Shown piece by piece: positions 8,470 through 18,023 of a DNA stretch of 64,000 nt (the stretch's first letter is position 1; the number at the start of each line of letters is the position of its first letter). This DNA comes from Halorubrum aidingense JCM 13560 (GTDB taxonomy: Archaea; Halobacteriota; Halobacteria; Halobacteriales; Haloferacaceae). The position numbers and the translations under genes were made by a program. A model generated the notes under the pieces. That model searched no databases. It saw nothing but the letters and a program-made list of their open reading frames with translations, and was not told where the DNA came from. The DNA is taken from contig NZ_AOJI01000026.1 of NCBI RefSeq assembly GCF_000336995.1, positions 178,240 through 242,239 of the forward strand, in the 5' to 3' direction.

Positions 8470-9840
8470 ATGACGGACGAACACGCGAAAACAGACGGCG
8501 GCCTCACGGCTGAAGAACAGGCGGTACTCGACGAGATCGACGAGCAGAACGTCGATTTCCTGCGGCTCCAGTTTACCGACATCCTCGGTGTTGTGAAAAA
8601 CGTCTCCGTACCGGCCCACCAGGCCGAGAAGGCGTTCACCGATGGAATCTACTTCGACGGCTCCTCAATCGAGGGGTTCGTCCGCATCCAAGAGTCCGAC
8701 ATGCGGCTCGTCCCCGACCCAGACACGTTCGCGGTGCTCCCGTGGCGCAGCGACGGTCCAGACGGATCGGGGGCCGCGCGGCTCATCTGCGACATCGTCA
8801 CCACGGAGGGCGAGCCGTTCGCTGGCGGCCCGCGTCAGGTGCTTAAAAGCGTCCTCGCCGAGGCTGAGGAGATGGGCTACTCGGTCTCCATCGGTCCGGA
8901 GCCGGAGTTCTTCCTGTTTAAAACCGACGACGAGGGGAACGCGACGACGATCCCCCACGACAACGGCGGCTACTTCGATCTCGCGCCCAAGGACCTCGCA
9001 AGCGACGTGCGCAAGGAGATCATCTTCACCTTAGAGCAGATGGGCTTCGAGATCGAAGCCTCTCACCACGAGGTCGCCGAGGGCCAACACGAAATCAACT
9101 TCAAGTACGACGACGCGCTCACGACGGCGGACAACATCGCAACGTTCCGCGCCGTCGTCCGCGCGGTCGCGAGCCAGCACGACCTGCACGCGACGTTCAT
9201 GCCCAAGCCGATCGCCGAGATCAACGGCTCGGGGATGCACACCCACATCTCGCTTTTCGACGAGGACGGCAACGCCTTCGCCGACGCCGACGACGAGTTC
9301 AACCTAAGCGAGACCGCCTACGAGTTCATGGGCGGCATCCTGAACCACGCGCCCGCGTTCACGGCCGTCACCAACCCCACCGTGAACTCCTACAAGCGCC
9401 TGGTGCCCGGATACGAGGCGCCCATCTACGTCGCGTGGTCCGACACGAACCGGTCGGCGCTGGTCCGTGTGCCGGACGCCGCAGGCGTCTCCGCGCGCTT
9501 CGAGGTCCGTAGCCCGGACCCGTCGTGTAACCCGTACCTCGGACTGGCGTCGCTCATCGCCTCCGGTCTCGACGGCATCAAGAACGGCGCCGACCCGGGC
9601 AAGCCAGTCCGCGAGGACATCTACGAGTTCGACGAGGCGAAACGCCAAGAGTACGGCATCGAGACGCTCCCGCCGAACCTCGGCGCGGCCGTCGAGGAAC
9701 TCGAAACCGACGAAGTGCTCCAGAACGCGCTCGGGCCGCACACCTCCGAGAAGTTCACCGAGGCGAAATCGCAGGAGTTCAGCGATTACCTCACCCAAGT
9801 CTCGCAGTGGGAGGAGGACCGCTACCTCGAGACGTTCTGA
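8470..9840 (+). CDS. glnA: Glutamine synthetase, type I
   Basis: Makes glutamine from glutamate, ammonia and ATP; the main ammonia-assimilation step. The 456 aa contain the GSI signatures: [18 protein letters not shown] at the N-terminus, the metal/ATP motif [10 protein letters not shown], the [12 protein letters not shown] stretch, the ammonia-binding loop [14 protein letters not shown], and the C-terminal NRSALVRVP and [14 protein letters not shown]. Length fits dodecameric GSI. Divergent lrp and the shared palindrome suggest control by Lrp. Confidence 0.97.
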   Translation: MTDEHAKTDGGLTAEEQAVLDEIDEQNVDFLRLQFTDILGVVKNVSVPAHQAEKAFTDGIYFDGSSIEGFVRIQESDMRLVPDPDTFAVLPWRSDGPDGSGAARLICDIVTTEGEPFAGGPRQVLKSVLAEAEEMGYSVSIGPEPEFFLFKTDDEGNATTIPHDNGGYFDLAPKDLASDVRKEIIFTLEQMGFEIEASHHEVAEGQHEINFKYDDALTTADNIATFRAVVRAVASQHDLHATFMPKPIAEINGSGMHTHISLFDEDGNAFADADDEFNLSETAYEFMGGILNHAPAFTAVTNPTVNSYKRLVPGYEAPIYVAWSDTNRSALVRVPDAAGVSARFEVRSPDPSCNPYLGLASLIASGLDGIKNGADPGKPVREDIYEFDEAKRQEYGIETLPPNLGAAVEELETDEVLQNALGPHTSEKFTEAKSQEFSDYLTQVSQWEEDRYLETF

Positions 9841-10041
9841 GGCGACTCCCGAGTTCGACCGCAGCTATTCTCTCTTTTTGTGGTTTCGACACAGCGCGAG
9901 CGGGGGATGCTTATAAGCGCACGCGGCGGTGGCGTCGTCGGTGGGGTGCTGTTGCGCCGCGAGAGACGGGGTCGGCCGGATAGCTGATATTTAAGAGGCG
10001 AGCACCGTCGGTCCACGGTCGATCCGACGGGATCGATCAGA

Positions 10042-11064
10042 TCAGGCCCGGTCGACGGCCGTCCGCCCGAGCAGCGCCGGCAGCGCCGGCAGCGCAACGA
10101 CGGCGACGACCGCTGCGGTCGTCGCGACCACGGTCACCGCGAGCGACGAGGAGAGCGCGTACGCGCCCACCCAGAGCGCGCCGGTGACCGCGAGCGCGGG
10201 GACCGCTATCCGGACCGGGACCGCCGGTTCGTCGCCGTCGACGAGGAGCCACCCGATCGCACCGCCGAGTCCGGTCGCGATACCGATCCCCGCCTCGACG
10301 ACCTCGCCGGTGTGGCCGCCCGCGACGGCGACGCCGGCGGCGCCAGCGGAGACGACGGCCGCCAGCAGGAACGCCGGGAGCGGGTCGAGGGCGGCGGTCG
10401 GAGCGGTGACCCCGCCGTCTGCGTCGAGGCCGTCGGTCGCGTCGTCGACACCGCTGCTGTCACCGCCGCGGAAGCGCGGATCGCCGGCGAGCCACAGCGC
10501 GCCGACGACCGTGCCACCGCCCACGAGGAGGCCCGCGAGCACGTCGACCAGGAAGTGGACCTCGATGATGACCCGCGAGGCCGCGACCGCGACCGCGACT
10601 GCGACCGCGCCGGCGAGGCGTCCACGCGCCGTCCAGACGCGGTCGTACACCAGCGCCAGCGCGAGGTACGCCGCCGCGCCGCCGGTGGCGTGCCCGCTCG
10701 GGAAGCCGAATCCGTCTGAGAGCACCTGCGCCTCGTACCACGTCGAGAGCAGGCCCGGGAGCCAAGTCGGAACGTCTGCGGGGCCGACGGCGCCGGGCGG
10801 CCGCGGAACCGCGAACCAGGCTTTCCCGAGGGCGACGACCGCGTACGCGCACGTGACGACGGCGATGGCGGTCGCACCCGCGCGCCGCGGCGCGGCGGCG
10901 GCGAGGTCGCTCGCGAACCAGTACCCGATCGCCAGCAGGCCGAACAGGAACCACGGGTCGGCGAGGTGGGTGACGGCCGCGAAGGCGACGACGACGAACT
11001 CGGGGAGCGCGTCGACGAGAGCGGTCTCGCCGATCCCGCGCTCGGCCGTGACGAGTCCGGTCAC
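10042..11064 (-). CDS. PAP2-family membrane phosphatase
   Basis: Integral membrane lipid- or polyprenyl-phosphate phosphatase. All three PAP2 motifs are present: KAWFAVPRPP (K-x6-RP), FPSGHATG (PSGH), and SRVIIEVHFLVD (SR-x5-H-x3-D, with the nucleophilic His). The 340 aa have about 8-10 hydrophobic segments. After the catalytic core (residues about 1-200) there is a further ~140-residue membrane region, longer than the minimal family. The start is a GTG with no TATA box near it. The YihY-type gene upstream lies on the same strand with a 114-bp gap, so the two may form an operon. Confidence 0.88.
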   Translation of the reverse strand: MTGLVTAERGIGETALVDALPEFVVVAFAAVTHLADPWFLFGLLAIGYWFASDLAAAAPRRAGATAIAVVTCAYAVVALGKAWFAVPRPPGAVGPADVPTWLPGLLSTWYEAQVLSDGFGFPSGHATGGAAAYLALALVYDRVWTARGRLAGAVAVAVAVAASRVIIEVHFLVDVLAGLLVGGGTVVGALWLAGDPRFRGGDSSGVDDATDGLDADGGVTAPTAALDPLPAFLLAAVVSAGAAGVAVAGGHTGEVVEAGIGIATGLGGAIGWLLVDGDEPAVPVRIAVPALAVTGALWVGAYALSSSLAVTVVATTAAVVAVVALPALPALLGRTAVDRA

Positions 11065-11178
11065 GGTGCGGCCACCCCGTGGATCGGCGTCGTCGACGCC
11101 GGCGTTTCGATCGGTCGGCCGGTCGGCGTCGACGCGCTCGCCAGTGGCTCGGTCAGCACCGGGTCGACCGACATCGGA

Positions 11179-12528
11179 TCAGTCGTCATCGCCGCGGTTG
11201 CGGGCGTAATCGACGGCCTTCCCCGGCGTTTCGAGCAAATTGAGCCCGATCCCGACGATAATAAACAGCGTGTACAGTCCCAGCGTCGACAGCCCCAATA
11301 TTAGCATCGCGGCGATCGCGTAGAGCCCGTCGAGAAAGGAGAACGCACCGAGGATCAGCACCGTTCCGTACAGCAGGACGAGATACGGTCCCCACCCACG
11401 GGCGTGGCCGCGCCGCATCCGCGAGCGGACGTACCGCTTCAGCTCCGACTCGACGGCGGGCTTATCGACGGTGCGCTGTTCGACATCGTCTTCGAACGCA
11501 TCGAACTCAGCGCGCAGTCGGCGCACCTCTTCTTGTAACGCCGCCACATCCGGTGCCCCCTGTGGCCGTTCGTCGTCGCCGGCGTCGCCAGCGCCGTCCG
11601 ACTCACCGTTCATACCCGTGGATCGGCCGCGGGCGTGTTGTAACTGCCGGTCCGCGTCGCCGTCGGACGACGCGACTGCAGCGGCGCCCGCGACCGCCTT
11701 CGCGGCGTTGCCGCCGATAGGCGACCCGGATACGGCGGGGGGCGTCGCGCGGCCCGCCAATACGACGTTGATGACGCCGCCGACCACGACGACGATCGCG
11801 GCGACGTACAGCCACGTGACGAGAAGCAGGATCCCGCCGATGACGCCGTACACCTGGTACTGCGCCGCGCCCGCGGCATACGCCTGAAACCCCGCCTGCA
11901 GGAGCGTCCATCCGACCGCGGCGAACACCGCACCGGGGATCGCCTCGCGGACGGGGATCCGCAGGTGCGGGAGCAGGTAGTACATCGGAAGGAACACGAC
12001 GGTCAAAAACCCGGGTAACACGAGGATGCTCGCCGCTCCGATGAGCGGGACCGCGTCCGTCGCGGCGAGGAACGCGCCCACCGCGACCATGGTCCCGATA
12101 CCGATCCCGACGGCGAGCACGACGGACGCCACGTTGGTGAGCTGTTTGAGGAAACCGGGTGTATTCACCGATCCGTACAGCTCGACGAAGGCCGTATCGA
12201 GCCCGCGGAAGACCTTCAGCGTCGACCAGAGGAGGACCGCGACCCCGAGGACGCTCGCGCCGGTCCGCCCGCCCGCCGAGGAGACCGCCGCCGCGACGGT
12301 CTCTTGGCCTGCGGGCGTGAGGAACTCGCCGGTCGCGACGGCTAACTCGACCGCGATCTCCTCGCCGAAGACGATGCTCGCGACGACGACGAGCAACAGC
12401 AGTGCGGGGATGAGCGAGACGAAGGCGTAGTAGGCGATCGCAGCGGCGAGAAACGTCACCTGTCGGTCAATCGCCGTATCGACGACGCGACGGCCGGTCT
12501 CGAATACAGCGGTCGAGTGACGGAACAC
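11179..12528 (-). CDS. YihY/BrkB-family membrane protein with C-terminal extension
   Basis: Member of the YihY/virulence-factor BrkB family (UPF0761), integral membrane proteins of unresolved function once misnamed ribonuclease BN. The signature FLAAAIAYYAFVSLIPALLLL opens a six-helix core (residues about 20-270). Haloarchaeal additions follow: an acidic linker, a short coiled coil (VAALQEEVRRLRAEFDAFEDD), a basic RSRMRRGHARG stretch and two more helices. I start at the GTG at 12528 because a GTTTTTGTC TATA-like box lies 23-31 nt upstream; a TTG at 12555 is the longer alternative. Confidence 0.85.
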   Translation of the reverse strand: MFRHSTAVFETGRRVVDTAIDRQVTFLAAAIAYYAFVSLIPALLLLVVVASIVFGEEIAVELAVATGEFLTPAGQETVAAAVSSAGGRTGASVLGVAVLLWSTLKVFRGLDTAFVELYGSVNTPGFLKQLTNVASVVLAVGIGIGTMVAVGAFLAATDAVPLIGAASILVLPGFLTVVFLPMYYLLPHLRIPVREAIPGAVFAAVGWTLLQAGFQAYAAGAAQYQVYGVIGGILLLVTWLYVAAIVVVVGGVINVVLAGRATPPAVSGSPIGGNAAKAVAGAAAVASSDGDADRQLQHARGRSTGMNGESDGAGDAGDDERPQGAPDVAALQEEVRRLRAEFDAFEDDVEQRTVDKPAVESELKRYVRSRMRRGHARGWGPYLVLLYGTVLILGAFSFLDGLYAIAAMLILGLSTLGLYTLFIIVGIGLNLLETPGKAVDYARNRGDDD

Positions 12529-12586
12529 GACTGACCGTTCGGCCGATAGCGACAAAAACGGGAGGGGTGTCGGCGAACCGAAACGA

Positions 12587-13714
12587 TCAGTCGTCTACGT
12601 CGCCGAGAACGGCCTCACGCATTTCCGGGATCGATGCGGTGGTTTTCACCGCCGTCCCGCGGTAGTGCGCGCGGCTCGCCTCGTAGCCGGCCCCGCGCAG
12701 GCGCTCGACGAAGTCGTCCATCCCGATGGCGGGTTCGCCCCACGCTTTGTACAGCCGGTGCTGGTCGTAGTGGGTCGGCTGGTCGAGTTCGCGGGCGACC
12801 GTGCCGAGGAGCTTCCGGGCGCGTTTCGCCTCCCCCATGTCGTCGGTGACGCGGTCGCGGACCGCGCGCGCGAAGTCCGGGTCGGCGACGGGACCGAGCC
12901 AGAGCGGCCCGGCGGTGAGCACGCGCTCGCCGTCACAGACCGGACAGCGGTCGACCGGATCGGCGATGAGCCCGCGAGTCGGCTCACGCCAGAGACAGTC
13001 CTCGCAGTGGTCGACGTAGCCGAGTTCGTCGATACAGGCGTCGGCCGCCTGCGCGCCGGATTCGAGCTCGAGGTAGGTCCGCGCGTAGTGCCGCGAGACG
13101 TGCGAGACGATCGGTCGGGCCGCCTTGTCGTAGCGCGCGGCCGTCCGAACCAGCGCGGAGACGAGCGTCCGGAGTCCCATCTCCGGGTGATAATCGGTGT
13201 TGCGCGGAACGGCGCCGTACTTCCGGATGCCGCTGTTGAGGTGGGCGCCACAGAGCGGGGCGGTGTCGGTCGCAGTGACGCAGACCAGATTCCGGGCGTT
13301 CGCGAGCGCGGCGTCCGCGAAGGGGATCGGTGTCCCGTACGGGTCGAGGTCGACGACGTCGAAGACGTTCTCGTACAGCAGGGCGTTGACGTTACGGTGG
13401 ACCGCCTCGCCGTCGAGACCGTTCGCGTCCAGGTTCCCGGCGGCGAGTTCGACGGCGTCGGAGTCGATGTCGGCACACGTGACGTCGTACCCCTCGGCGG
13501 CGGCGCGGACGCCCCGGATCCCGGAGGCCGCCATCGCGTCGAGGTACGAGGCCGCGCGCGGCTCCCGGTCGCGGTAGGCGCGCAACACCGCGACGGTGAC
13601 GTCGCGGTTCAGTTCCTGCGTGGGATTGAAAAAGACGCCACCGCCGGTGCCCTCGCTCGCCCCGTCGCGGGCCTCCGGGACGGACACGGTGAGTCCGCCC
13701 TCCTCGATATTCAT
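12587..13714 (-). CDS. trm1: tRNA (guanine(26)-N(2))-dimethyltransferase
   Basis: SAM-dependent enzyme that makes N2,N2-dimethylguanosine at tRNA position 26. The 375 aa show the Trm1 start ([27 protein letters not shown]), the SAM-binding [14 protein letters not shown], the catalytic VDLDPYGTP, and a zinc-binding region with HCEDC and RCPVC Cys pairs. Length matches archaeal Trm1. The ATG at 13714 ([10 protein letters not shown]) begins the conserved region; the longer frame upstream has no conservation. Confidence 0.95.
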   Translation of the reverse strand: MNIEEGGLTVSVPEARDGASEGTGGGVFFNPTQELNRDVTVAVLRAYRDREPRAASYLDAMAASGIRGVRAAAEGYDVTCADIDSDAVELAAGNLDANGLDGEAVHRNVNALLYENVFDVVDLDPYGTPIPFADAALANARNLVCVTATDTAPLCGAHLNSGIRKYGAVPRNTDYHPEMGLRTLVSALVRTAARYDKAARPIVSHVSRHYARTYLELESGAQAADACIDELGYVDHCEDCLWREPTRGLIADPVDRCPVCDGERVLTAGPLWLGPVADPDFARAVRDRVTDDMGEAKRARKLLGTVARELDQPTHYDQHRLYKAWGEPAIGMDDFVERLRGAGYEASRAHYRGTAVKTTASIPEMREAVLGDVDD

Positions 13715-13981
13715 ACGTTGAATTCGCCCAACTCGCACAAAAGGGCCGCGCTCCGCGGGACGGCTCGCCGTCGGGTCGTTCCGCACCTTGAATCGCTCGC
13801 GCTCGGATCGGGGACTTTAGCCCGCCAGCGTGGATAGAGACCGTATGGCGATCCGTTCTACACGAAATCGGAGTGGCGGCGCAAGCCGTCGGGACGGTCA
13901 AGCGACAGCAGAGACGCGCTTCGAGCGGACTCAGACGTCGACGAAGGGCGAGTGCTCCGCGCGTCCGGAGGTCCGTTCGCG

Positions 13982-14824
13982 ATGGTGAGTCCCGCTCGCG
14001 TCGACGCGCTCACTGATATCGCGTACGGGACGTTGATCGTGGCGTCGATCGCGCTCATCGCGACGCTCCAACCGAACGACATCGGGATCGCGTTCGGAAT
14101 CGGTGTGTTCGCCTCCTACGTCGTCCACGTCGTCTGGAAGATGGCACGGTTCGACCCCGACTGGATGACCCGAGAGGTGGCCGATCAGGTCGGTAAGGAG
14201 GTCGAAAAGAGCGTCGGCGAGACCGTCAATAAAGAGGTCGAGAAAACCGTCGGTGACACGGTCAGCAAAGAGGTCGAGAAGACTGTCGGCGAAACCGTCG
14301 AGAAAACGGTCGGCGAAACCGTCGAGAAGACCGTCGGCGACACGGTCAGCAAGGAAGTGGAAAAGACCGTCGGCGAAACCGTCAATAAGGAGGTTAACGA
14401 GGTCGCCGACGACGTCACCAACACCGTCAGTGAGGAAGTGACTGGAAAAGTCGAAGAGACTGTCGGCGAGAAGGTCGAAGAGACCGTCGAGAAAACCGTC
14501 GGCGAAAAGGTCGAAGAGACCGTCGAGAAAACTGTCGGCGAAAAGGTCGAAGAAACCGTCGAGAAAACCGTCGGCGAAAAGGTCGAAGAAACCGTCGAGA
14601 AAACCGTCGGCGAAAAGGTCGAAGAGACAGTCGAGGAGACGGTCGGCGAGAAAGTCGAAGAGACAGTCGAGGAGACGGTCGGCGAGAAAGTCGAAGAAAC
14701 CGTCGAGAAGACCGTCGGCGAGAAGGTCGAAGAAACCGTCGAAGAGACCGTCGAGAAGACGGTCGACGAGAAGGCCGAAGAGAGCAACAAGTCTTCAGAC
14801 GGAGAAGAGACCAAGAGGACCTAA
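13982..14824 (+). CDS. Two-helix membrane protein with a long V-x-x-x tetrad repeat tail
   Basis: The 280 aa have two hydrophobic helices at about residues 12-28 and 33-53, then an almost uninterrupted charged tail (about 60-270). In the tail Val recurs every fourth residue, with E, K, T, G, D between. Early repeats vary (VGETVNKEVEKT, VGDTVSKEVEKT); residues 161-256 are eight near-identical 12-mers of type VGEKVEETVEKT. A four-residue hydrophobic period suggests a right-handed helical rod or lipid-apposed helix resembling phasin, LEA or apolipoprotein repeats; this is inference. No enzyme motif is present. The start could also be the GTG at 13952. Confidence 0.72.
   Translation: MVSPARVDALTDIAYGTLIVASIALIATLQPNDIGIAFGIGVFASYVVHVVWKMARFDPDWMTREVADQVGKEVEKSVGETVNKEVEKTVGDTVSKEVEKTVGETVEKTVGETVEKTVGDTVSKEVEKTVGETVNKEVNEVADDVTNTVSEEVTGKVEETVGEKVEETVEKTVGEKVEETVEKTVGEKVEETVEKTVGEKVEETVEKTVGEKVEETVEETVGEKVEETVEETVGEKVEETVEKTVGEKVEETVEETVEKTVDEKAEESNKSSDGEETKRT
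14462..14749 (+). repeat. 36-bp tandem repeat, eight copies
   Basis: Eight consecutive 36-bp units (first unit 14462-14497) encode the 12-mer VGEKVEETVE(K/E)T. The copies differ mainly at synonymous GAA/GAG and AAA/AAG positions and at one K/E position. Upstream (14190-14460) are older, diverged 12-bp-phased relatives of the same unit. The pattern indicates repeated in-frame duplication under selection for the protein sequence. Confidence 0.95.
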
Positions 14825-14920
14825 GTTCGCGACCTTCCTACTACGCTGCGTGGCCTTCGGCCTGCGTTGCTCGTTGTCCGATCGGGACGGGTGATATCGG
14901 AGCCGTCCGGAGAGAGCGGT

Positions 14921-15697
14921 TCACGATTCTGTGAGATACGCAACCGCCGCCGGCGGACCGGCGTACGCGACGACCCCCGCGGCGGCGTCGACGTCGAACA
15001 CGCCGTTTCGCGCCAACGTCGGGAAGATGTCCTCTTCCAAGAGCGCTTCCACGACCGGCTCGTCGTCGGGGAACCCGTTCGTCTCGTCGGCCGCGAGCCG
15101 ATTCACGAGAACCGGGATCGGAACGGCACGCGTTGAGGTAGCGGCGACGGCAGCCGTGGCGTCCCACCGTTGCCGGAGGACTTCACCCTCTCCTCCGAGC
15201 AACGAGAGGAGCGTTCGAACCGCGTCGGGGTTTGCGGGCGCTTGAGCGAACGCACGCTCGAACCCGTCCGAGAGTCGCGACCGCTGGTGGATCCCGAAGG
15301 CGAGCCCCAAGCCCAAGCCGAACAGCGCCATCGACTCGAGGAGAAACGCCGGATCGGCGACTCGAACCTGTTCAGCGAGCTGGTGCGCGTAGAGTCCCGC
15401 ACCGAGAAGGGACGCGCCGACGATCCCGGCGAGGCTCCAGCTGAGGATCGCCCAGAGGTCGTTTCCGTCGTACGTGCTCTCGAAGAGCCGCCACGCGCCG
15501 ATTACGATCGTCGCCGACACAACGGCGACGACGAGAAACTCGAGCTCCCATCGGAGCGCGGGGTCCGGATGCGTGATCAGGTACTGGAACGCCAATCCCG
15601 CGAGTGTCAGCCCCACGAGACCGATGAGACCGACAGGAAGCGATCGTTTCAGATCGGTGCGGTTGCGAACGGTTATCGATGACATTACTTTACTCAC
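14921..15697 (-). CDS. Membrane-anchored protein with a probable winged-helix C-terminal domain
   Basis: The 258 aa have four hydrophobic segments in residues about 18-145 and a soluble C-terminal half. Its end, VEALLEEDIFPTLARNGVFDVDAAAGVVAY, resembles the DUF7344-type winged-helix domain of haloarchaeal regulators (helix, then LxxxGVxDxDxxxGxVxY wing). A membrane-tethered DNA-binding or signalling protein is a reasonable guess. The GTG start at 15697 is preferred because CTTATTAC lies 24-31 nt upstream (15721-15728); an ATG at 15685 is the alternative. The gene is divergent from the permease at 15801. Confidence 0.7.
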   Translation of the reverse strand: MSKVMSSITVRNRTDLKRSLPVGLIGLVGLTLAGLAFQYLITHPDPALRWELEFLVVAVVSATIVIGAWRLFESTYDGNDLWAILSWSLAGIVGASLLGAGLYAHQLAEQVRVADPAFLLESMALFGLGLGLAFGIHQRSRLSDGFERAFAQAPANPDAVRTLLSLLGGEGEVLRQRWDATAAVAATSTRAVPIPVLVNRLAADETNGFPDDEPVVEALLEEDIFPTLARNGVFDVDAAAGVVAYAGPPAAVAYLTES

Positions 15698-15800
15698 CAG
15701 TCTTGGCTACACTTCGATGAGTAATAAGTAGTTTGGATGCCCATATATTCCGCAATCCGAAGAGTATATCAGATCAAGGATAGTAAATTGGGTTGAGAAC

Positions 15801-17183
15801 ATGGCCGGACACGACCTGGATCGGAGTCTCGGGTTATACCCGACAATGATGATTAGTATGGGGGCGATGATCGGGAGCGGAATCTTCGTCCTTCCTGCCT
15901 TAGGCTACAAAAAAGCGGGACCGGCGGTGATTCTCGCATATCTCGTGGCCGCCGCCGTCGTGTTGCCGGCCGCGCTTTCGAAAGCGGAAATGGCCACGGC
16001 AATGCCGGAATCGGGCGGGACCTACCTCTACATCGACCGCGCGCTCGGACCGTTGTTCGGGACGATCGCCGGGATCGGTGCGTGGTTTTCGCTCGTGTTT
16101 AAAAGCTCATTCGCGCTCGTCGGCCTCGGCGCGTACCTCCTCCTCTTCGCCCCGATCTCGCAGGGCGCTGTGGTGTACGTCGCGCTGGCGCTGGCGGTCC
16201 TCGTCGTCGCCCTGAACGTCTCGGGGACGAAGATGAGCGGCCAGATACAGGCGGTCATCGTCACGCTGGTCGTCGCGGGGCTGCTGGCGTACGTCGTCAA
16301 CGCGGGATTTGTCGCCGACGCCGGCCGGTACGCTCCCTTTACGACGCACGGGGGCAGCGGAATTATCACGGCCGCCGCATTCGTCTTCGTGTCGTACGCG
16401 GGCGTCACGAAGATCGCGAGCGTCGCGGAGGAGGTGAAGGACCCGGGAAAGAACCTCCCGCGCGCGATGCTCGGATCGATGGCTATCATGACGCTCCTTT
16501 ACATCGGGGTGGTCGGCGCGATCATCGGCCTGAGCGACCCGGAGGTGTTGAAGACGGGCGGACCAGGCGGAACGGCGTCGCTCACGCCGATGGCCGACGG
16601 GGCGGGCGCACTCCTCGGCGGGGCCGGAGTGCTGTTCATCTCGGTGATCGCCGTCGTCGCGCTCACGAGCATGGCCAACGCCGGCGTGCTCTCCTCCTCG
16701 CGGTTCCCGCTCGCGATGAGTCGCGACGATCTCCTGCCGTCATCGCTTCAGACCATCGACGCGCGGTTCAAGACCCCGCGGAACGCCGTGCTGCTCACCG
16801 GCGTCGTGCTGTTGCTGCTCATCGCGTTCGTGCCGGTGATCGAGTTGGCAAAGCTGGCGAGCGCGTTCCAGATCCTCGTCTTCTCGTTCGAGAATATGGC
16901 GCTGGTCGCCTTCCGCGTGGCTGACGTGCCCTCGTACGAGCCGGAGTTCAAAGCGCCCGGGTATCCGTTCGTCCAGGTGTTCGGCTTCGTTGCCGGTATC
17001 GCCCTGCTCACGCAGATGGGAACGGTACCCATCCTCGGCGCAGTCGGGATCATCCTCGGGAGCGCGCTTGTGTACGTCGCGTACGGGCGGCCCAGAACGG
17101 ACCGAACCGGTGCAATCGGGACGATCCTCCGGGCCCGCCGGGGCGAGGAAGACGACGGGATCGCCGCAACGGAACCGGAGTGA
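15801..17183 (+). CDS. APC-family amino-acid permease
   Basis: Secondary transporter with about 12 membrane helices in 460 aa. The N-terminus (MMISMGAMIGSGIFVLPALG) carries the GSGIF substrate-binding motif of APC transporters, and SKAEMATAMPESGGTYLYIDRALGPL is the typical helix 2-3 region. The substrate is unknown but probably an amino acid or polyamine. A short hydrophilic C-terminus ends the protein. The neighbouring UspA and Lrp/TrkA-C genes form a trio seen repeatedly in haloarchaea, suggesting regulated amino-acid uptake. An AGTATATC box at about 15764-15771 precedes the ATG by some 30-37 nt. Confidence 0.93.
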   Translation: MAGHDLDRSLGLYPTMMISMGAMIGSGIFVLPALGYKKAGPAVILAYLVAAAVVLPAALSKAEMATAMPESGGTYLYIDRALGPLFGTIAGIGAWFSLVFKSSFALVGLGAYLLLFAPISQGAVVYVALALAVLVVALNVSGTKMSGQIQAVIVTLVVAGLLAYVVNAGFVADAGRYAPFTTHGGSGIITAAAFVFVSYAGVTKIASVAEEVKDPGKNLPRAMLGSMAIMTLLYIGVVGAIIGLSDPEVLKTGGPGGTASLTPMADGAGALLGGAGVLFISVIAVVALTSMANAGVLSSSRFPLAMSRDDLLPSSLQTIDARFKTPRNAVLLTGVVLLLLIAFVPVIELAKLASAFQILVFSFENMALVAFRVADVPSYEPEFKAPGYPFVQVFGFVAGIALLTQMGTVPILGAVGIILGSALVYVAYGRPRTDRTGAIGTILRARRGEEDDGIAATEPE

Positions 17184-17278
17184 CGACACCACACCGATCG
17201 GGAAGGCGTTCGGAAAACGGCACACGGAGTGCGGGGTTCAAAAAAACGGCTTTCAGAAGACGGTAACGCGAGTGACGG

Positions 17279-17986
17279 TCAGTAGTCGCGGCTGACGACG
17301 ATTACCGGATCGCCGGTCTCGTCGGCGATCCGGTCCGCAAGCGTCCCGAAGACGCGGTCACCGAGGCGCGGTTCTGGCTCGTACATCACGACCGCGTCGT
17401 AGTCGGCCGCAGTTCGGAGAATCTCCTCGTCGTGCTCGTCACCTTCAACGACCAACGTGTCGACGGCATCGGGACCGAATCCGTCCTCGATCAGGTGCTC
17501 CCGCGTCTCAGCGACGACGGCCTCGCCGCGCTCGCGGGATTCCTCCCCCTCGACGACGTGGAACAGGGTGATCCGCTGGGTCGAGTCCTCGCTCAGCAGC
17601 CGGATAAACCTCGGGAGTCGGTCGAGTTCGGCGACATCCGGGAGCGGCACGAGTATTCTGTTGATCCCCTCGGTCGGAGCGGGATCGAGTTCGGCGACGC
17701 ACCCCTCCTCGGTTGCGATCTGTTGGATCGCGGCCGCTCGGTCCTTCCCGAACACCAGCCGTGTCCGGACAGTGGCGCCGGCGTCGGCAAACGCCTCGGC
17801 AACCTCGTCGAGCGTCGCCTGTGCCGTCTCACCGAACTGCTCACGCGCCGAACTGGCCGGCGTCTGCTCGGGGAGGTCGTAGTGGCCGAGCACCACGACC
17901 GTGAGCGAGGAGAGGTCCTCGATCAATATCGGCGACAACGGCTCCGGGTCAGGGAGTTCCAGCGGAACGAGGATCGTGTCTGCCAT
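17279..17986 (-). CDS. Universal stress protein (UspA family), two-domain
   Basis: The 235 aa look like two UspA-type alpha/beta units. The first (about 1-110) starts MADTILVPLELPDPEPL. The second (about 115-235) starts NRILVPLPDVAEL and ends with the C-terminal GTLADRIADETGDPVIVVSR. The glycine-rich ATP loop is degenerate, so nucleotide binding is uncertain. It converges on the permease gene (95 bp between stops). Association with APC permeases suggests modulation of transport, as proposed for similar pairs; this is inference from context. Confidence 0.88.
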   Translation of the reverse strand: MADTILVPLELPDPEPLSPILIEDLSSLTVVVLGHYDLPEQTPASSAREQFGETAQATLDEVAEAFADAGATVRTRLVFGKDRAAAIQQIATEEGCVAELDPAPTEGINRILVPLPDVAELDRLPRFIRLLSEDSTQRITLFHVVEGEESRERGEAVVAETREHLIEDGFGPDAVDTLVVEGDEHDEEILRTAADYDAVVMYEPEPRLGDRVFGTLADRIADETGDPVIVVSRDY

Positions 17987-18023
17987 GGCTCACGATTGGA
18001 CACCCGGAATGATAAACGGAAGG

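Noticed and set aside
13845..13988. 47-codon frame just upstream of the tetrad-repeat gene, ending over its ATG, with a TTTAG box at the right distance
   Set aside because: Third-position G+C is far below that of real genes here and the sequence is Arg/Ser/Thr-rich without features. I treat it as a leader, not a gene.
13992..14824. Tandem 36-bp array considered as a CRISPR or minisatellite
   Set aside because: Units are contiguous without spacers, remain in frame, and vary mainly at synonymous sites, so this is a coding repeat.
14841..14920. GGCC-TTC-GGCC hairpin after the tetrad-repeat gene as a terminator
   Set aside because: The stem is only four base pairs, no T-run follows, and such hairpins are frequent by chance at this G+C content.
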